From an uncultured Acidobacteriota bacterium (GTDB lineage Bacteria > Acidobacteriota > Blastocatellia > Pyrinomonadales > Pyrinomonadaceae): DNA of 64,000 nucleotides. A program made the translations under genes and the position numbers. The notes under the pieces were generated by a model. It did not search any database and was not told where the DNA came from. It saw only the letters and a program-made list of their open reading frames with translations. Positions 1 to 8,025 of this stretch are shown here, piece after piece. The stretch covers positions 310,001-374,000 of the forward strand of contig CALMYB010000013.1 of the NCBI GenBank assembly GCA_937873515.1. Reading direction: 5' to 3'. Positions within the stretch are counted from its first letter, which is position 1, and each line of letters begins with the position of its first letter.

Positions 1-790
1 AATTCCAGTTGTCGTCCGTGTCGGTGAAACGCGATTGCGTACCGCCGGCACCCGTATTTTCGTTGCCGGTCGAGTTCATATTGAAGGTTCCCTGCTTACG
101 CGTGAGATCTTCCATATAGTAGGTCGAACCGGACTGGCTTGTGCTGATCGAGATCGTGCCGCTGTATAGCGAAGAGCCGGTGCCGGTCTGGAGATTGTTG
201 TATTCAAAGACCTTCTCGCCGGTCTGTGCATCGACAAAGATCACCGGAACGTCTGACGCGTCCGAGCCGTCAATGTGCGGTGTTTCAACTCGATATACGA
301 GATGGTCGCGATCCTCGCCGCGGAAGATATACATATCGACCTTCGGTTTGTCGCTTATCTTTGCCGAGCCGGAGTACATCCGATTCGCATCGCGAACCGC
401 GTCCTCGCGTGCGAGATTGGGTGACGTGTTGATAGCGATACCTTCTTTTAGATCATCGGTGATGGTCGCGAGCGAACCGTCGCGGTTCAGGTGGACGATA
501 GCCTCGCCTTCCCAAACAGGCACGCCGCCGATCGTCTGCCGAACACGGGTGTGTGCCATGCCGAGGCTGTCGATCTCGACCTTTTGAACCTCGAAATCAT
601 CGGGATTGCCGATGACCCGGCGTGTTGCCTGGTCGCGAAGGATCTCTAGACTCTTCTGTTTTGCTAACGCTAACTCGTCCTGCGAACCGGTAGTAAAGAC
701 AGCCTTATTCGCTTCTGCGTGTTTTGAGACGATCCCGACCGTAATTAACGTCGAAACGACGACGGCCAAGACCACTAAAAGCTTTTTCAC
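1..790 (-). CDS. M4 (thermolysin-like) metallopeptidase, N-terminal part, cut by window edge
   Basis: This open frame runs from a GTG at 790 off the left edge of the window, so 263 residues are visible and no stop is seen. A strong ribosome site (GAGGAGG, about 9 nt upstream) supports the GTG. The product begins with a signal peptide (MKKLLVVLAVVVSTLITVGI). The FTP/PepSY propeptide of thermolysin-family proteases follows, including a VRQTIGGVPVWEGEA segment and then VPVIFVDAQTGEKVFEYN. The visible end (TRFTDTDDNWN-like) is where the M4 catalytic domain normally starts, so the HExxH zinc site lies outside the window. It is inferred to be a secreted protease made as a proenzyme. The family call is firm; substrate and activity cannot be judged. 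Confidence 0.85.
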   Translation of the reverse strand, partial: MKKLLVVLAVVVSTLITVGIVSKHAEANKAVFTTGSQDELALAKQKSLEILRDQATRRVIGNPDDFEVQKVEIDSLGMAHTRVRQTIGGVPVWEGEAIVHLNRDGSLATITDDLKEGIAINTSPNLAREDAVRDANRMYSGSAKISDKPKVDMYIFRGEDRDHLVYRVETPHIDGSDASDVPVIFVDAQTGEKVFEYNNLQTGTGSSLYSGTISISTSQSGSTYYMEDLTRKQGTFNMNSTGNENTGAGGTQSRFTDTDDNWN

Positions 791-1078
791 AATGCTTATC
801 CTCCTCAGATAATGTGCTGAAAGTTGCCGAAAAATGGCGGATCCGATATCGGAAACGCCGCATATTTACGCCCATCGAACAGCGAAAAAATGATGCCGAG
901 CATAAGGAGAAACAAATTGGGGACGCAGTTATGAAAATTAAAAAGCTGAACAAATTTATGCCCAAGTCTTCCGTCTGTCAAGCACAATTCGCACAGTTTT
1001 GGCTAAAGCGGGCAAATATATTCTCGGCAGTCGGTCATTGTGACCGAAACCGCAGGGGTTTTCGATTTTGTGCGGGTC
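791..1078. other. Intergenic region with one short palindrome
   Basis: This gap separates the membrane protein gene from the M4 protease, both read leftwards. It holds a perfect 7-bp inverted repeat at 1031-1047 (TCGGTCATTGTGACCGA). No T run follows it on either strand, so it looks more like an operator than a terminator. The open frames across the gap have no family resemblance and overlap one another, and I do not call them genes. Confidence 0.3.
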
Positions 1079-1858
1079 CTATACGTTGCCGAAGCCGTAG
1101 GTTCCGGGCGGCGGCGGCGTAAAGAATTGGTCACCTCGATCCTGTCTCGGAAAGACCTGGAGAAAGACTATCGCGTTCGCAACGAACATTATCGGCATAG
1201 ATACCAAATAGACTCCGATACAAAGCAGTAGGAGACCGATCAACGCGACAAGGATGCCGTAGAGGCCGACCGAAATGATTCCGCCGATGTTGGCAAATGA
1301 GGCCTTGGCGCTGAGCTTTACCGCCTCGATCGGGCTGAGATCGAATTCCATCACGAGTGGAATAGCAAAGTAAGTTACCAGCGCCCAAATGATCGTGACC
1401 ACGATAAATACCAAATAGAAGGCAAAGATCGCCATCGTGAACCCGGCTTCGGCTGCACCCAATTCGCCGGTTCTCTGCGCCTGACGCATTGCCTCAGGAT
1501 TGCTAAGCATTATGCCCAAACGGCCAAAATTGAGGCCTGTGTTCAGGACCGTAACAATGATAGTTGGTATGGCTTGGATCAATCCGACCGCCATCAGCGG
1601 TACGAACTTCTTAAAACCTTCGAACATCATTCCGAACTCGACCGGTTGGCCGCGGTGACCTCGCGCCGCAACGTAATAGATTCCGCCGAGCGTCGGCCCC
1701 ACCAAGAACCAACTGATGCACGAAAGACAGCTGATCAGTATCATCGCGACGAGCGAAGTACCGAGATAGGTACCATAACTACCTTTAACTTGTTCCCAGG
1801 CAGAACTGAATGCACTGCTCGCATCGATCGCGCTTCTTTGAAATTGGATATGTTCCAT
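1079..1858 (-). CDS. Multi-pass membrane protein, function unknown
   Basis: About 259 residues from the ATG at 1858. A longer reading from TTG at 1921 adds 21 polar residues with no ribosome site, so I prefer the ATG. Four to five hydrophobic segments are visible: SLVAMILISCLSCISWFLVG, a PLMAVGLIQAIPTIIVTVL stretch, AIFAFYLVFIVVTIIWALV, and a pair near the end (GIISVGLYGILVALIGLLLL). The tail is proline-rich (FFTPPPPGTYGFG). The layout resembles DUF975-type or glycerophosphodiester phosphodiesterase membrane-domain proteins, but I cannot assign a family firmly. The rc sequence upstream shows no clear Shine-Dalgarno. It stands alone between two peptidase genes, so context does not give a role. 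Confidence 0.7.
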   Translation of the reverse strand: MEHIQFQRSAIDASSAFSSAWEQVKGSYGTYLGTSLVAMILISCLSCISWFLVGPTLGGIYYVAARGHRGQPVEFGMMFEGFKKFVPLMAVGLIQAIPTIIVTVLNTGLNFGRLGIMLSNPEAMRQAQRTGELGAAEAGFTMAIFAFYLVFIVVTIIWALVTYFAIPLVMEFDLSPIEAVKLSAKASFANIGGIISVGLYGILVALIGLLLLCIGVYLVSMPIMFVANAIVFLQVFPRQDRGDQFFTPPPPGTYGFGNV

Positions 1859-1941
1859 TTTGGGTGTGAATGACTTGTCTTGCGTTTTAAAGAAATCGGA
1901 ATTTGAACGAGTGTAAACCAAGAACCGCTATCTGCAAAAGG

Positions 1942-1980
1942 AAAAAATAGCTGTCAGCCATACCTCGGCCAACAGCTATT
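1942..1980 (-). terminator. Rho-independent terminator after the M28 peptidase
   Basis: AATAGCTGT (1946-1954) pairs perfectly with ACAGCTATT (1972-1980), and the stem extends inward through GCC/GGC with two mismatches. On the minus strand it is followed by a run of six U, 25 nt past the peptidase stop. T residues also follow on the plus strand (1982-1989), so it could work in both directions. Confidence 0.75.
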
Positions 1981-2004
1981 CTGTTTTTTCTGACGCGACT
2001 TGGT

Positions 2005-3762
2005 CTATTGCGCCATTGGCTTACGCGGAAAACGCTCATCCATCATCGCCGTTTGATAGACGAAAGCCGCCATGATCGTTGCCGCCTGCATCATATCTCC
2101 AGCCTGAATTCGGTCGTATACATCCTGATTTGAGTGATGCGTACGCTGATCGTATTCAACTTCGTCCTGAATGAACTGGAAGCCCGGGATGCCGATACGG
2201 TCGAACGAAAGATGGTCCGTTCCGCCCGTGTTGGAAAGCGTCAATGTCGCCGCATCCATATCAAGGAAAGGCGTCAGCCACGCACGGAAATACGGACGCG
2301 CGGCTTCATTGCCTTGCATATAGACTCCGCGGATCTTGCCCGTTCCGTTATCAAGGTTGTAATAAGCCGAGATGTTCTCGTATTCGGCTCCCTTGATGAG
2401 CTCCGGTTTTTGCTGCGGGCCGCTTTGCGGGATTCCGAAAATATTCCTTCCGCCCTTCATTTCGCCGAGATGTTTTGTAACATACTCACGCGAACCGATA
2501 AGGCCCTGTTCTTCACCGGTCCACAGGGCAATACGTATGGTGCGTCGCGGCTTTAGGCCCGCAGCCTTAAGTATTCGGACAGCTTCCATCGCGACCGAGA
2601 CGCCCGCGGCATTGTCGGTAGCGCCTGTTCCTGAGTGCCATGAGTCCATGTGGCCGCCTAGCATCACGACCTGATCCTTCAATGCCGGATCGCTTCCCGG
2701 GATCTCGGCGATCGTGTTGTACACCATCGGGTCGTCATCAAGATATTTGACCTTGAGGTCGATCGTCATTTGAACCTTTTCACCCGCCTCGACCATCCGA
2801 ACGATGCGATTGTAGTCTTCGGTCGCCATAGTCATTTGCGGGACCATTTTGGCTTCCGCCTCTTTGTCCCAGGGCGATAGGCGTTTCTGTGTAAAGAAGT
2901 CCATCGGGTTTGCCGGTATATCGGCCGCAACCGATGCAGACTGCACAAAGACCGTTCCGCCAGAGCCTCTGGAGCTGTTGTCAACGACCATCGCCGCACC
3001 TTCGTCGATGACGAATTTGGCTCGCTTGAGGCCGTCAACGAAACGCTTCAGCCGATCCTGCATGTTGGCCTGATTCGGAGCCGGTGCCGCTGCGCGAACT
3101 GCCGAGTCAGGATCGGGTGAGTTCGCCATATCGAGCAGTTCCTGCGCCGTAAAGCGATGTGCCATTCCCTCGAAATCAGCCTTCAGCTCACGAGTGCCTG
3201 ACATAAAGACTATCTTGCCCTTAAGCTGGCCTTTATATTTTGCAAGGCCTGCTTCATCGTGTGCGTCGAGATAAACAACGTCACCTGTGATCGTTGTTGA
3301 AGGTGCAGCTGCTGCTGCCGGCGCCTTGCTCTTCTTACCCTTTCCCGTCTGTTCCACAGGCATCACGACTTGGCTGCCGAAACCAGGCGACCATGCCTTC
3401 GGATAAGCAATGACCGGGAAGCTGTACGGTGACGTGACCTGGGCCGAGAAACGTTCAAGTTCCCAGCCGCGGCCAAAAGGTCCCCAAGCTTCGAGGTGGG
3501 AATTCTCAAGGCCAAATTTCGTCAGCGTATCGCGCGTCCATTCGTTCGCGTGTTTCAGGTTCCTGGAAGCCGTGAGGCGCTGACCTATCACGTTCGTCAG
3601 ATAGTTGAGCGTATTCATTATCTGCGAGTGTTTGAGGCCTTCTTCCTTGATCTTGTCGATGTCAGCTTTTGGTGCCGTATAGACAGGCGCCTGTGCAAGC
3701 AAAGTTGTCGGGAGCAGAAATGCGTAAATGATCGCTGCTCCGACGATCTTTCGTCGTAACAT
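2005..3762 (-). CDS. Secreted M28 family zinc aminopeptidase/carboxypeptidase with PA domain
   Basis: 585 residues. The N-terminus is a signal peptide ending near LLAQA, so the enzyme is exported. A protease-associated region (about 130-300, containing GDVVYLDAHDEAGLAKYKG) precedes the M28 catalytic domain (about 345-575). The zinc-site motifs are in order: GGHMDSW (His371), ATDNAAG, WTGEEQGLIGS with the catalytic/ligand Glu pair, and NTGGTDHLSF with the distal His. The family removes N-terminal or dipeptide residues using two zinc ions; plasma glutamate carboxypeptidase/carboxypeptidase Q-like enzymes have this architecture. All key residues appear intact. It is monocistronic, followed by its own terminator. 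The specific substrate is not evident. Confidence 0.92.
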   Translation of the reverse strand: MLRRKIVGAAIIYAFLLPTTLLAQAPVYTAPKADIDKIKEEGLKHSQIMNTLNYLTNVIGQRLTASRNLKHANEWTRDTLTKFGLENSHLEAWGPFGRGWELERFSAQVTSPYSFPVIAYPKAWSPGFGSQVVMPVEQTGKGKKSKAPAAAAAPSTTITGDVVYLDAHDEAGLAKYKGQLKGKIVFMSGTRELKADFEGMAHRFTAQELLDMANSPDPDSAVRAAAPAPNQANMQDRLKRFVDGLKRAKFVIDEGAAMVVDNSSRGSGGTVFVQSASVAADIPANPMDFFTQKRLSPWDKEAEAKMVPQMTMATEDYNRIVRMVEAGEKVQMTIDLKVKYLDDDPMVYNTIAEIPGSDPALKDQVVMLGGHMDSWHSGTGATDNAAGVSVAMEAVRILKAAGLKPRRTIRIALWTGEEQGLIGSREYVTKHLGEMKGGRNIFGIPQSGPQQKPELIKGAEYENISAYYNLDNGTGKIRGVYMQGNEAARPYFRAWLTPFLDMDAATLTLSNTGGTDHLSFDRIGIPGFQFIQDEVEYDQRTHHSNQDVYDRIQAGDMMQAATIMAAFVYQTAMMDERFPRKPMAQ

Positions 3763-3871
3763 TGTCCCTATTTCTCCTAAAGTGGTCTAAAAATGTGGAT
3801 CAGTTCAAGAACTACAATATCTTAATACCGCGCAAGATGCACGGAAGTTTCAAGATTTATTGAGGCTCGAC

Positions 3872-4453
3872 CTATATCGTTGACCAAGTAAGTGTGTAAG
3901 CGGGTGGAACGTTCTTTAAGACGAGTGGGCTGCGGAGCGTGCGGCCGTAGCGTGTGCGCAGGAACTCGCGCAGACGAATGGCGGGCGGCAAATAGTAGCC
4001 GTGGGCATATTGGAAAAGGCGCAATTCACAGCCTTCCGCCATAAACTTCTCGATCTCGGCCAGCACGGCCTCACTAACTTCTTTCGGAAGAGAAACGAAC
4101 GGGAGACAGCAAACAAGATAGCGAACTTTGCCTAGGCCTGAATCTGCGTGGATCTTGTAAGCCTCCGCTGCATTCCCGCAAAGGATGTTCATCGTGGGCA
4201 GTTTGGTTGTGATCGAATTTACCAGCTTTTGGTCGAGTTCAAGGCCGAGGTAGGATTCAGGGTTAGGAATTACATTATGTAAGAATTTTGTAATTGCCCC
4301 GGTTCCAACGCCAAGTTCGAGAATAATGTTGTTCTCGTCCGGCTCCAATCCCTTGAGCATTTGCGCCGCGAGTTCAGGTGAACTCGGTGCGATCGCCCCA
4401 ACTTTTAGCGGATTCTTCAAAAATGCTCGCAAAAACTGTATATTTTCGTTCAT
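3872..4453 (-). CDS. Class I SAM-dependent methyltransferase, phospholipid N-methyltransferase-like
   Basis: About 193 residues from the ATG at 4453, which has an AAGG-type site just upstream; a GTG at 4477 would add eight residues. The start MNENIQFLRAFLKNPLKVGA followed by APSSPELA is typical of PmtA-like phospholipid methyltransferases and relatives of rRNA adenine dimethylase. Motif I for AdoMet binding is ILELGVGTGAIT, and an LGLELD acidic loop follows. The expected motif IV region reads YLVCCLPFVSLP, close to the NxPF/LPF signature. It probably methylates a phosphatidylethanolamine-type lipid, but the substrate is inferred from the family only. It stands alone between topA and the M28 peptidase. 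Confidence 0.8.
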   Translation of the reverse strand: MNENIQFLRAFLKNPLKVGAIAPSSPELAAQMLKGLEPDENNIILELGVGTGAITKFLHNVIPNPESYLGLELDQKLVNSITTKLPTMNILCGNAAEAYKIHADSGLGKVRYLVCCLPFVSLPKEVSEAVLAEIEKFMAEGCELRLFQYAHGYYLPPAIRLREFLRTRYGRTLRSPLVLKNVPPAYTLTWSTI

Positions 4454-4607
4454 CTTGCCTTGGGAATGCTTAAGCACGAGCGGGCAGGTTCGCCTATGAT
4501 CTAGTACCCGTGTCGGCGGTATCGATAGTCATTTTATAATCAGCGTCTTCAATTTGGCAATACCGCACGATCGTCTCGAATCTTGCGTACAGGCCTGTTA
4601 AGGTCCG

Positions 4608-7169
4608 CTAAGCTTTCTTCGCCCGCTTCTTCGGAGCTGTTTTCTTAGCCGAAGCACGCGGCTTTTTAGCGGCAAATGCACCTGGCACTTCTGCTTCTAT
4701 CAGTTTCTTTACCTGATCCAGCGTAAGGGCCGCTGCTTCCTCGGGTGTCGTCCGAGTACCGTCCTTTTTTTTCGGAATGGAAATTATCTTTTTGCCGAAT
4801 TTGATGACCGGCCCCCAGCGGGCATTCTCGACAGATATCTTCTCATCTTCCCAGCGGTGAATATAGCGATTGGCTTCCTTGCTGACCTTTGCTTCGATCA
4901 GTTCGTTCATCTCAGCCTGGGTCAGATTCTGAAAGTCATATCGACGCGGCACATTGATGAACAAGCCGTCCCATTTTATAAATGGCCCAAAACGTCCCGT
5001 ACCTTTCGTGATCGGTTTGCCGCCGTACTCGCCAACGGGAGCGTCCGCGACCTGTTTAGCCTTGATGAACTCTATCGCCTTTTCCGTATCCACAGTGGCG
5101 AGGTCGGTGCCGCGAGGGATCGAGATGAATTCATCGCCCCATTTAACATAGGGCCCAAAGCGGCCAATGCTTACGGATAGGTCCCTGCCTTCAAAACTGC
5201 CCATCGCGCTCTGCAGCTTAAAAAGGGCAAGAGCCTCATCGAAAGTGATCGTCTCGATGCTTTGTCCCGGCGGGATCTTGGCAAATTTCGGCTTTTCTTC
5301 CTCTGTTGCACTGCCTATCTGAATGATCGGACCGTAGCGGGCAATGCGCGCGACCACCGGTTTGCCGGTTTCGGGGTCGTTGCCAAGCAGGCGTTCGCCC
5401 TTTACGCGTTCCGCCTTTTCGATGGTGTTATCAACATCCTTCTTGAAGGGTCCATAAAACTCATCGATCATCTCGTTCCATTGCAGCTTTCCGTCGGCCA
5501 CCTCATCGAACTCTTCCTCGATCTTTGCGGTGAATCCGTAGTCCATGATGGCGTCGAAATGCTGTTTCAAAAAATCCGTTACCAAAAGGCCGAGGTCCGT
5601 CGGGAACAACTTTGCTTTTTCCGCCCCCGTGTTCTCAGATTCTTTCCTTTTGCTTATCGCATCGTCCTTTAGGATCAACACCCGATAAGGCCTTTGTGTG
5701 CCTTCCTTGTCCCGCTTTTCTACGTACTCTCTTTTCTGGATCGTCGAGATCGTCGGCGCGTAGGTGGACGGGCGGCCGATGCCGAGTTCTTCCAGCTTCT
5801 TTACAAGCGATGCCTCTGTGTACCTTGGCTGCGGGCGGCTGAAACGCTCCGTTGCTCTAAGCTCGGATAGCGGCAGCGACTGCCCGACCGTCATCGGCGG
5901 AAGCAGGCCTTCAGCCGTTTCCTCCGTTTCATCTTCGTCCTTTCCTTCGCGATAAACTTTCAAAAAGCCGTCGAATTTCAACACTTCGCCTGACGCCGTC
6001 AACTCTTCCTTATTAGTGGAGATCTCTATCTTGACCGTCGTCTTTTCCAGCTCGGCATCAGCCATCTGCGAAGCCATCGTCCGCTTCCAGATCAGTTCAT
6101 ACAGCTTTTGCCACTCGTCTTCGCGGATCGTTGCGGCACTCATATAGGTGGGCCGAATGGCCTCGTGAGCTTCCTGAGCGGACTCGTTCTTATTTTTGAA
6201 GCTACGCGCCTGGTGATATTTTGCACCGTAAAGACCGTTCACCGTTTGAGTAATGTCGCTAAGCGCCGTTGCGCTCAAGGAAACGCTGTCGGTACGCATA
6301 TAAGTGATATGCCCGTTCTCGTAGAGCTTCTGAGCGATCTGCATCGTCCTTGCGACACCGTAGCCAAGCTTCCTTGAAGCTTCTTGCTGGAGCGTTGACG
6401 TAGTAAATGGCGGTGGGGGAGTGCGTTTGCCGGGCTTTACCTTTATATCCGTTACTGTATAGTCGGCGGAAATACAGCTCTTCAGAAAGCTCTCGGCGCC
6501 TTCCGCACTGTCCTGTTTCCGTCCTTCGGCTTTGAAGGTGACCGACTTTCCAGTTATATCGTCGGCGATGAACAAGCCTTCGATCTTGAAATGGCTTACT
6601 GGTTCAAAGGCATTTATCTCGCGCTCGCGTTCAGCGATTAGGCGCACTGCGACGCTCTGCACTCGGCCGGCGCTAAGGCTGTTCTTGCTCGTGCTGATCT
6701 TCCGCCATAGCACGGGGCTTAATTCGAACCCGACGATACGATCGAGCACGCGGCGCGCCTGCTGCGCCATCACGAGATCCATATTCACGGTGCGTGGATT
6801 CTGTACGGCAGCCTCGATCGCAGGCTTTGTTATCTCGTGAAAGACGATCCGTTTTGTCGTTATTGGATCAAGGCCGAGCACCTCGCAAAGATGCCAGCTT
6901 ATCGCTTCTCCCTCGCGGTCTTCGTCAGTTGCGAGCCAAACTTCATCAGACCTTTTTGCCAACGACTTCAGCTCGCTAACTACTTTCTTCTTCTCGTCCG
7001 GGACGATATACCGCGGTTCAAAATCATTCTCGATGTCGATGCCCATTCCGGCCTTTTCGAGATCGCGGATGTGACCAAAGCAGCTGTTCACCTGAAAATC
7101 CTTCCCAAGGATCTTCTCGATGGTCTTCGCTTTTGCAGGGCTTTCAACTATTAACAAATTCTTCGACAT
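4608..7169 (-). CDS. topA: DNA topoisomerase I (type IA)
   Basis: 853 residues, the usual length for bacterial TopA. It relaxes negative supercoils by cutting one strand through a tyrosine. The Toprim domain comes first (KNLLIVESPAKAKTIEKIL and the acidic WLATDEDREGEAISWH), then the type IA core. The active-site tyrosine is Tyr290 in GHITYMRTDSVS. The C-terminus lacks the four-cysteine zinc fingers of E. coli TopA. It carries instead repeated Topo_C modules (FGPYVKWGDEFISIP, FGPFIKWDGLFINVP, WGPVIKFGKKIISIP) and a Lys/Arg-rich tail. dprA, its frequent upstream neighbour in bacteria, is 4 kb away here with a surface-protein operon in between. Confidence 0.97.
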   Translation of the reverse strand: MSKNLLIVESPAKAKTIEKILGKDFQVNSCFGHIRDLEKAGMGIDIENDFEPRYIVPDEKKKVVSELKSLAKRSDEVWLATDEDREGEAISWHLCEVLGLDPITTKRIVFHEITKPAIEAAVQNPRTVNMDLVMAQQARRVLDRIVGFELSPVLWRKISTSKNSLSAGRVQSVAVRLIAEREREINAFEPVSHFKIEGLFIADDITGKSVTFKAEGRKQDSAEGAESFLKSCISADYTVTDIKVKPGKRTPPPPFTTSTLQQEASRKLGYGVARTMQIAQKLYENGHITYMRTDSVSLSATALSDITQTVNGLYGAKYHQARSFKNKNESAQEAHEAIRPTYMSAATIREDEWQKLYELIWKRTMASQMADAELEKTTVKIEISTNKEELTASGEVLKFDGFLKVYREGKDEDETEETAEGLLPPMTVGQSLPLSELRATERFSRPQPRYTEASLVKKLEELGIGRPSTYAPTISTIQKREYVEKRDKEGTQRPYRVLILKDDAISKRKESENTGAEKAKLFPTDLGLLVTDFLKQHFDAIMDYGFTAKIEEEFDEVADGKLQWNEMIDEFYGPFKKDVDNTIEKAERVKGERLLGNDPETGKPVVARIARYGPIIQIGSATEEEKPKFAKIPPGQSIETITFDEALALFKLQSAMGSFEGRDLSVSIGRFGPYVKWGDEFISIPRGTDLATVDTEKAIEFIKAKQVADAPVGEYGGKPITKGTGRFGPFIKWDGLFINVPRRYDFQNLTQAEMNELIEAKVSKEANRYIHRWEDEKISVENARWGPVIKFGKKIISIPKKKDGTRTTPEEAAALTLDQVKKLIEAEVPGAFAAKKPRASAKKTAPKKRAKKA

Positions 7170-7321
7170 AGTTCAGTTTTGGTATTTAATTTGCGATGTA
7201 TTGAATGACGAACGCTTTTAAGATGTTCGGGCATTGTCCTTACTAGACACTCAAAGCCAGATGCTCTCTTTCTATCGCTGTTGTGGTTGGATCTACAACT
7301 ACCAAATTCTTACCCGCCTTC

Positions 7322-7358
7322 AAAAAATAATGCCAGACGCAACCTTTAGCGCCTGACA
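7322..7358 (-). terminator. Likely Rho-independent terminator of the 7.5-11 kb operon
   Basis: TGCCAGACGC (7331-7340) and GCGCCTGACA (7349-7358) form a 10-bp stem, allowing two G-U pairs, with an 8-nt loop. On the minus strand the stem is followed by six U (7322-7327). It lies about 100 nt past the lipoprotein stop. A tandem 12-bp repeat CGCTAGCGATCA (7436-7447 and 7448-7459) sits at the gene end, overlapping the stop codon. Confidence 0.6.
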
Positions 7359-7456
7359 CCTTTAGACTTCTACTCTTAATTTTTCGCTCTGTCAAAAGTG
7401 AAACGAAATGACAGGATCAGTCGGAGTTCAAATTTCGCTAGCGATCACGCTAGCGA

Positions 7457-8005
7457 TCATTTCTTTGGATTTTGCGATTTCCAACTTTCAACCGCGTTGA
7501 GAATCTCCTCAAGTTCTGCTTCCGAGAAAGGGTTGTAGCCACTTTGCGTCTCGCTCGAAAGCCTCTTGGAAACACTGAAGGTTCTACCTAACAATTGTTC
7601 CAATGAATCTACTAACGCTTTGCTCAGTTCATTTTGCTCTTGCTGCGTCTCACTTCCGCCTGAAATCACCAACTGATTTCTTTTCAAACAAGTTGCTAGA
7701 TCGGGAATAGAGCCGTAGTCCATTTTCTCAGTGATAAACTGCACGGCCTTCATTTGTATGTTAAAAAATTGGCTTTTCAAAGCTGCTCGCACAGTTTTGA
7801 TATCATTCTCGACAAAAGCCTGCCGAAGTGCTGCCTCGGCCGCTTCGACGTTTGAACGCAGAACCGCCCCGTTGTCATCCGCGCTAGGCGTGGGCGTCGG
7901 TTTAGCTAAGACGCTTGTCTCTAGCGGTGTCCGGTCGATCTTTGCTCCTGTGCAGGACAATAGACCGCAGGAAGCTAATGCTATTAGAACGACAGCATCT
8001 CTCAT
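7457..8005 (-). CDS. Small lipoprotein, partner of the large surface protein
   Basis: 182 residues from the ATG at 8005 (a GGTGA site lies just upstream; an ATG five codons earlier is also in frame). A short hydrophobic stretch ends in a lipobox, LLSC, so the mature protein should be anchored by lipid at Cys18. A Thr/Pro/Ser linker (AKPTPTPSADD) follows. The rest is mostly helical and HEAT-like, with phrases such as NIQMKAVQFITEKMDYGSIPDL. I know no family for it. It starts about 20 nt after the stop of the 1000-residue protein and must share its transcript. The equivalent gene beside the paralogue (59.7 kb) encodes a different protein, which is why an immunity or accessory role is worth considering; that is inference. 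Confidence 0.7.
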   Translation of the reverse strand: MRDAVVLIALASCGLLSCTGAKIDRTPLETSVLAKPTPTPSADDNGAVLRSNVEAAEAALRQAFVENDIKTVRAALKSQFFNIQMKAVQFITEKMDYGSIPDLATCLKRNQLVISGGSETQQEQNELSKALVDSLEQLLGRTFSVSKRLSSETQSGYNPFSEAELEEILNAVESWKSQNPKK

Positions 8006-8025
8006 AATTTCACCATTCATAAAGT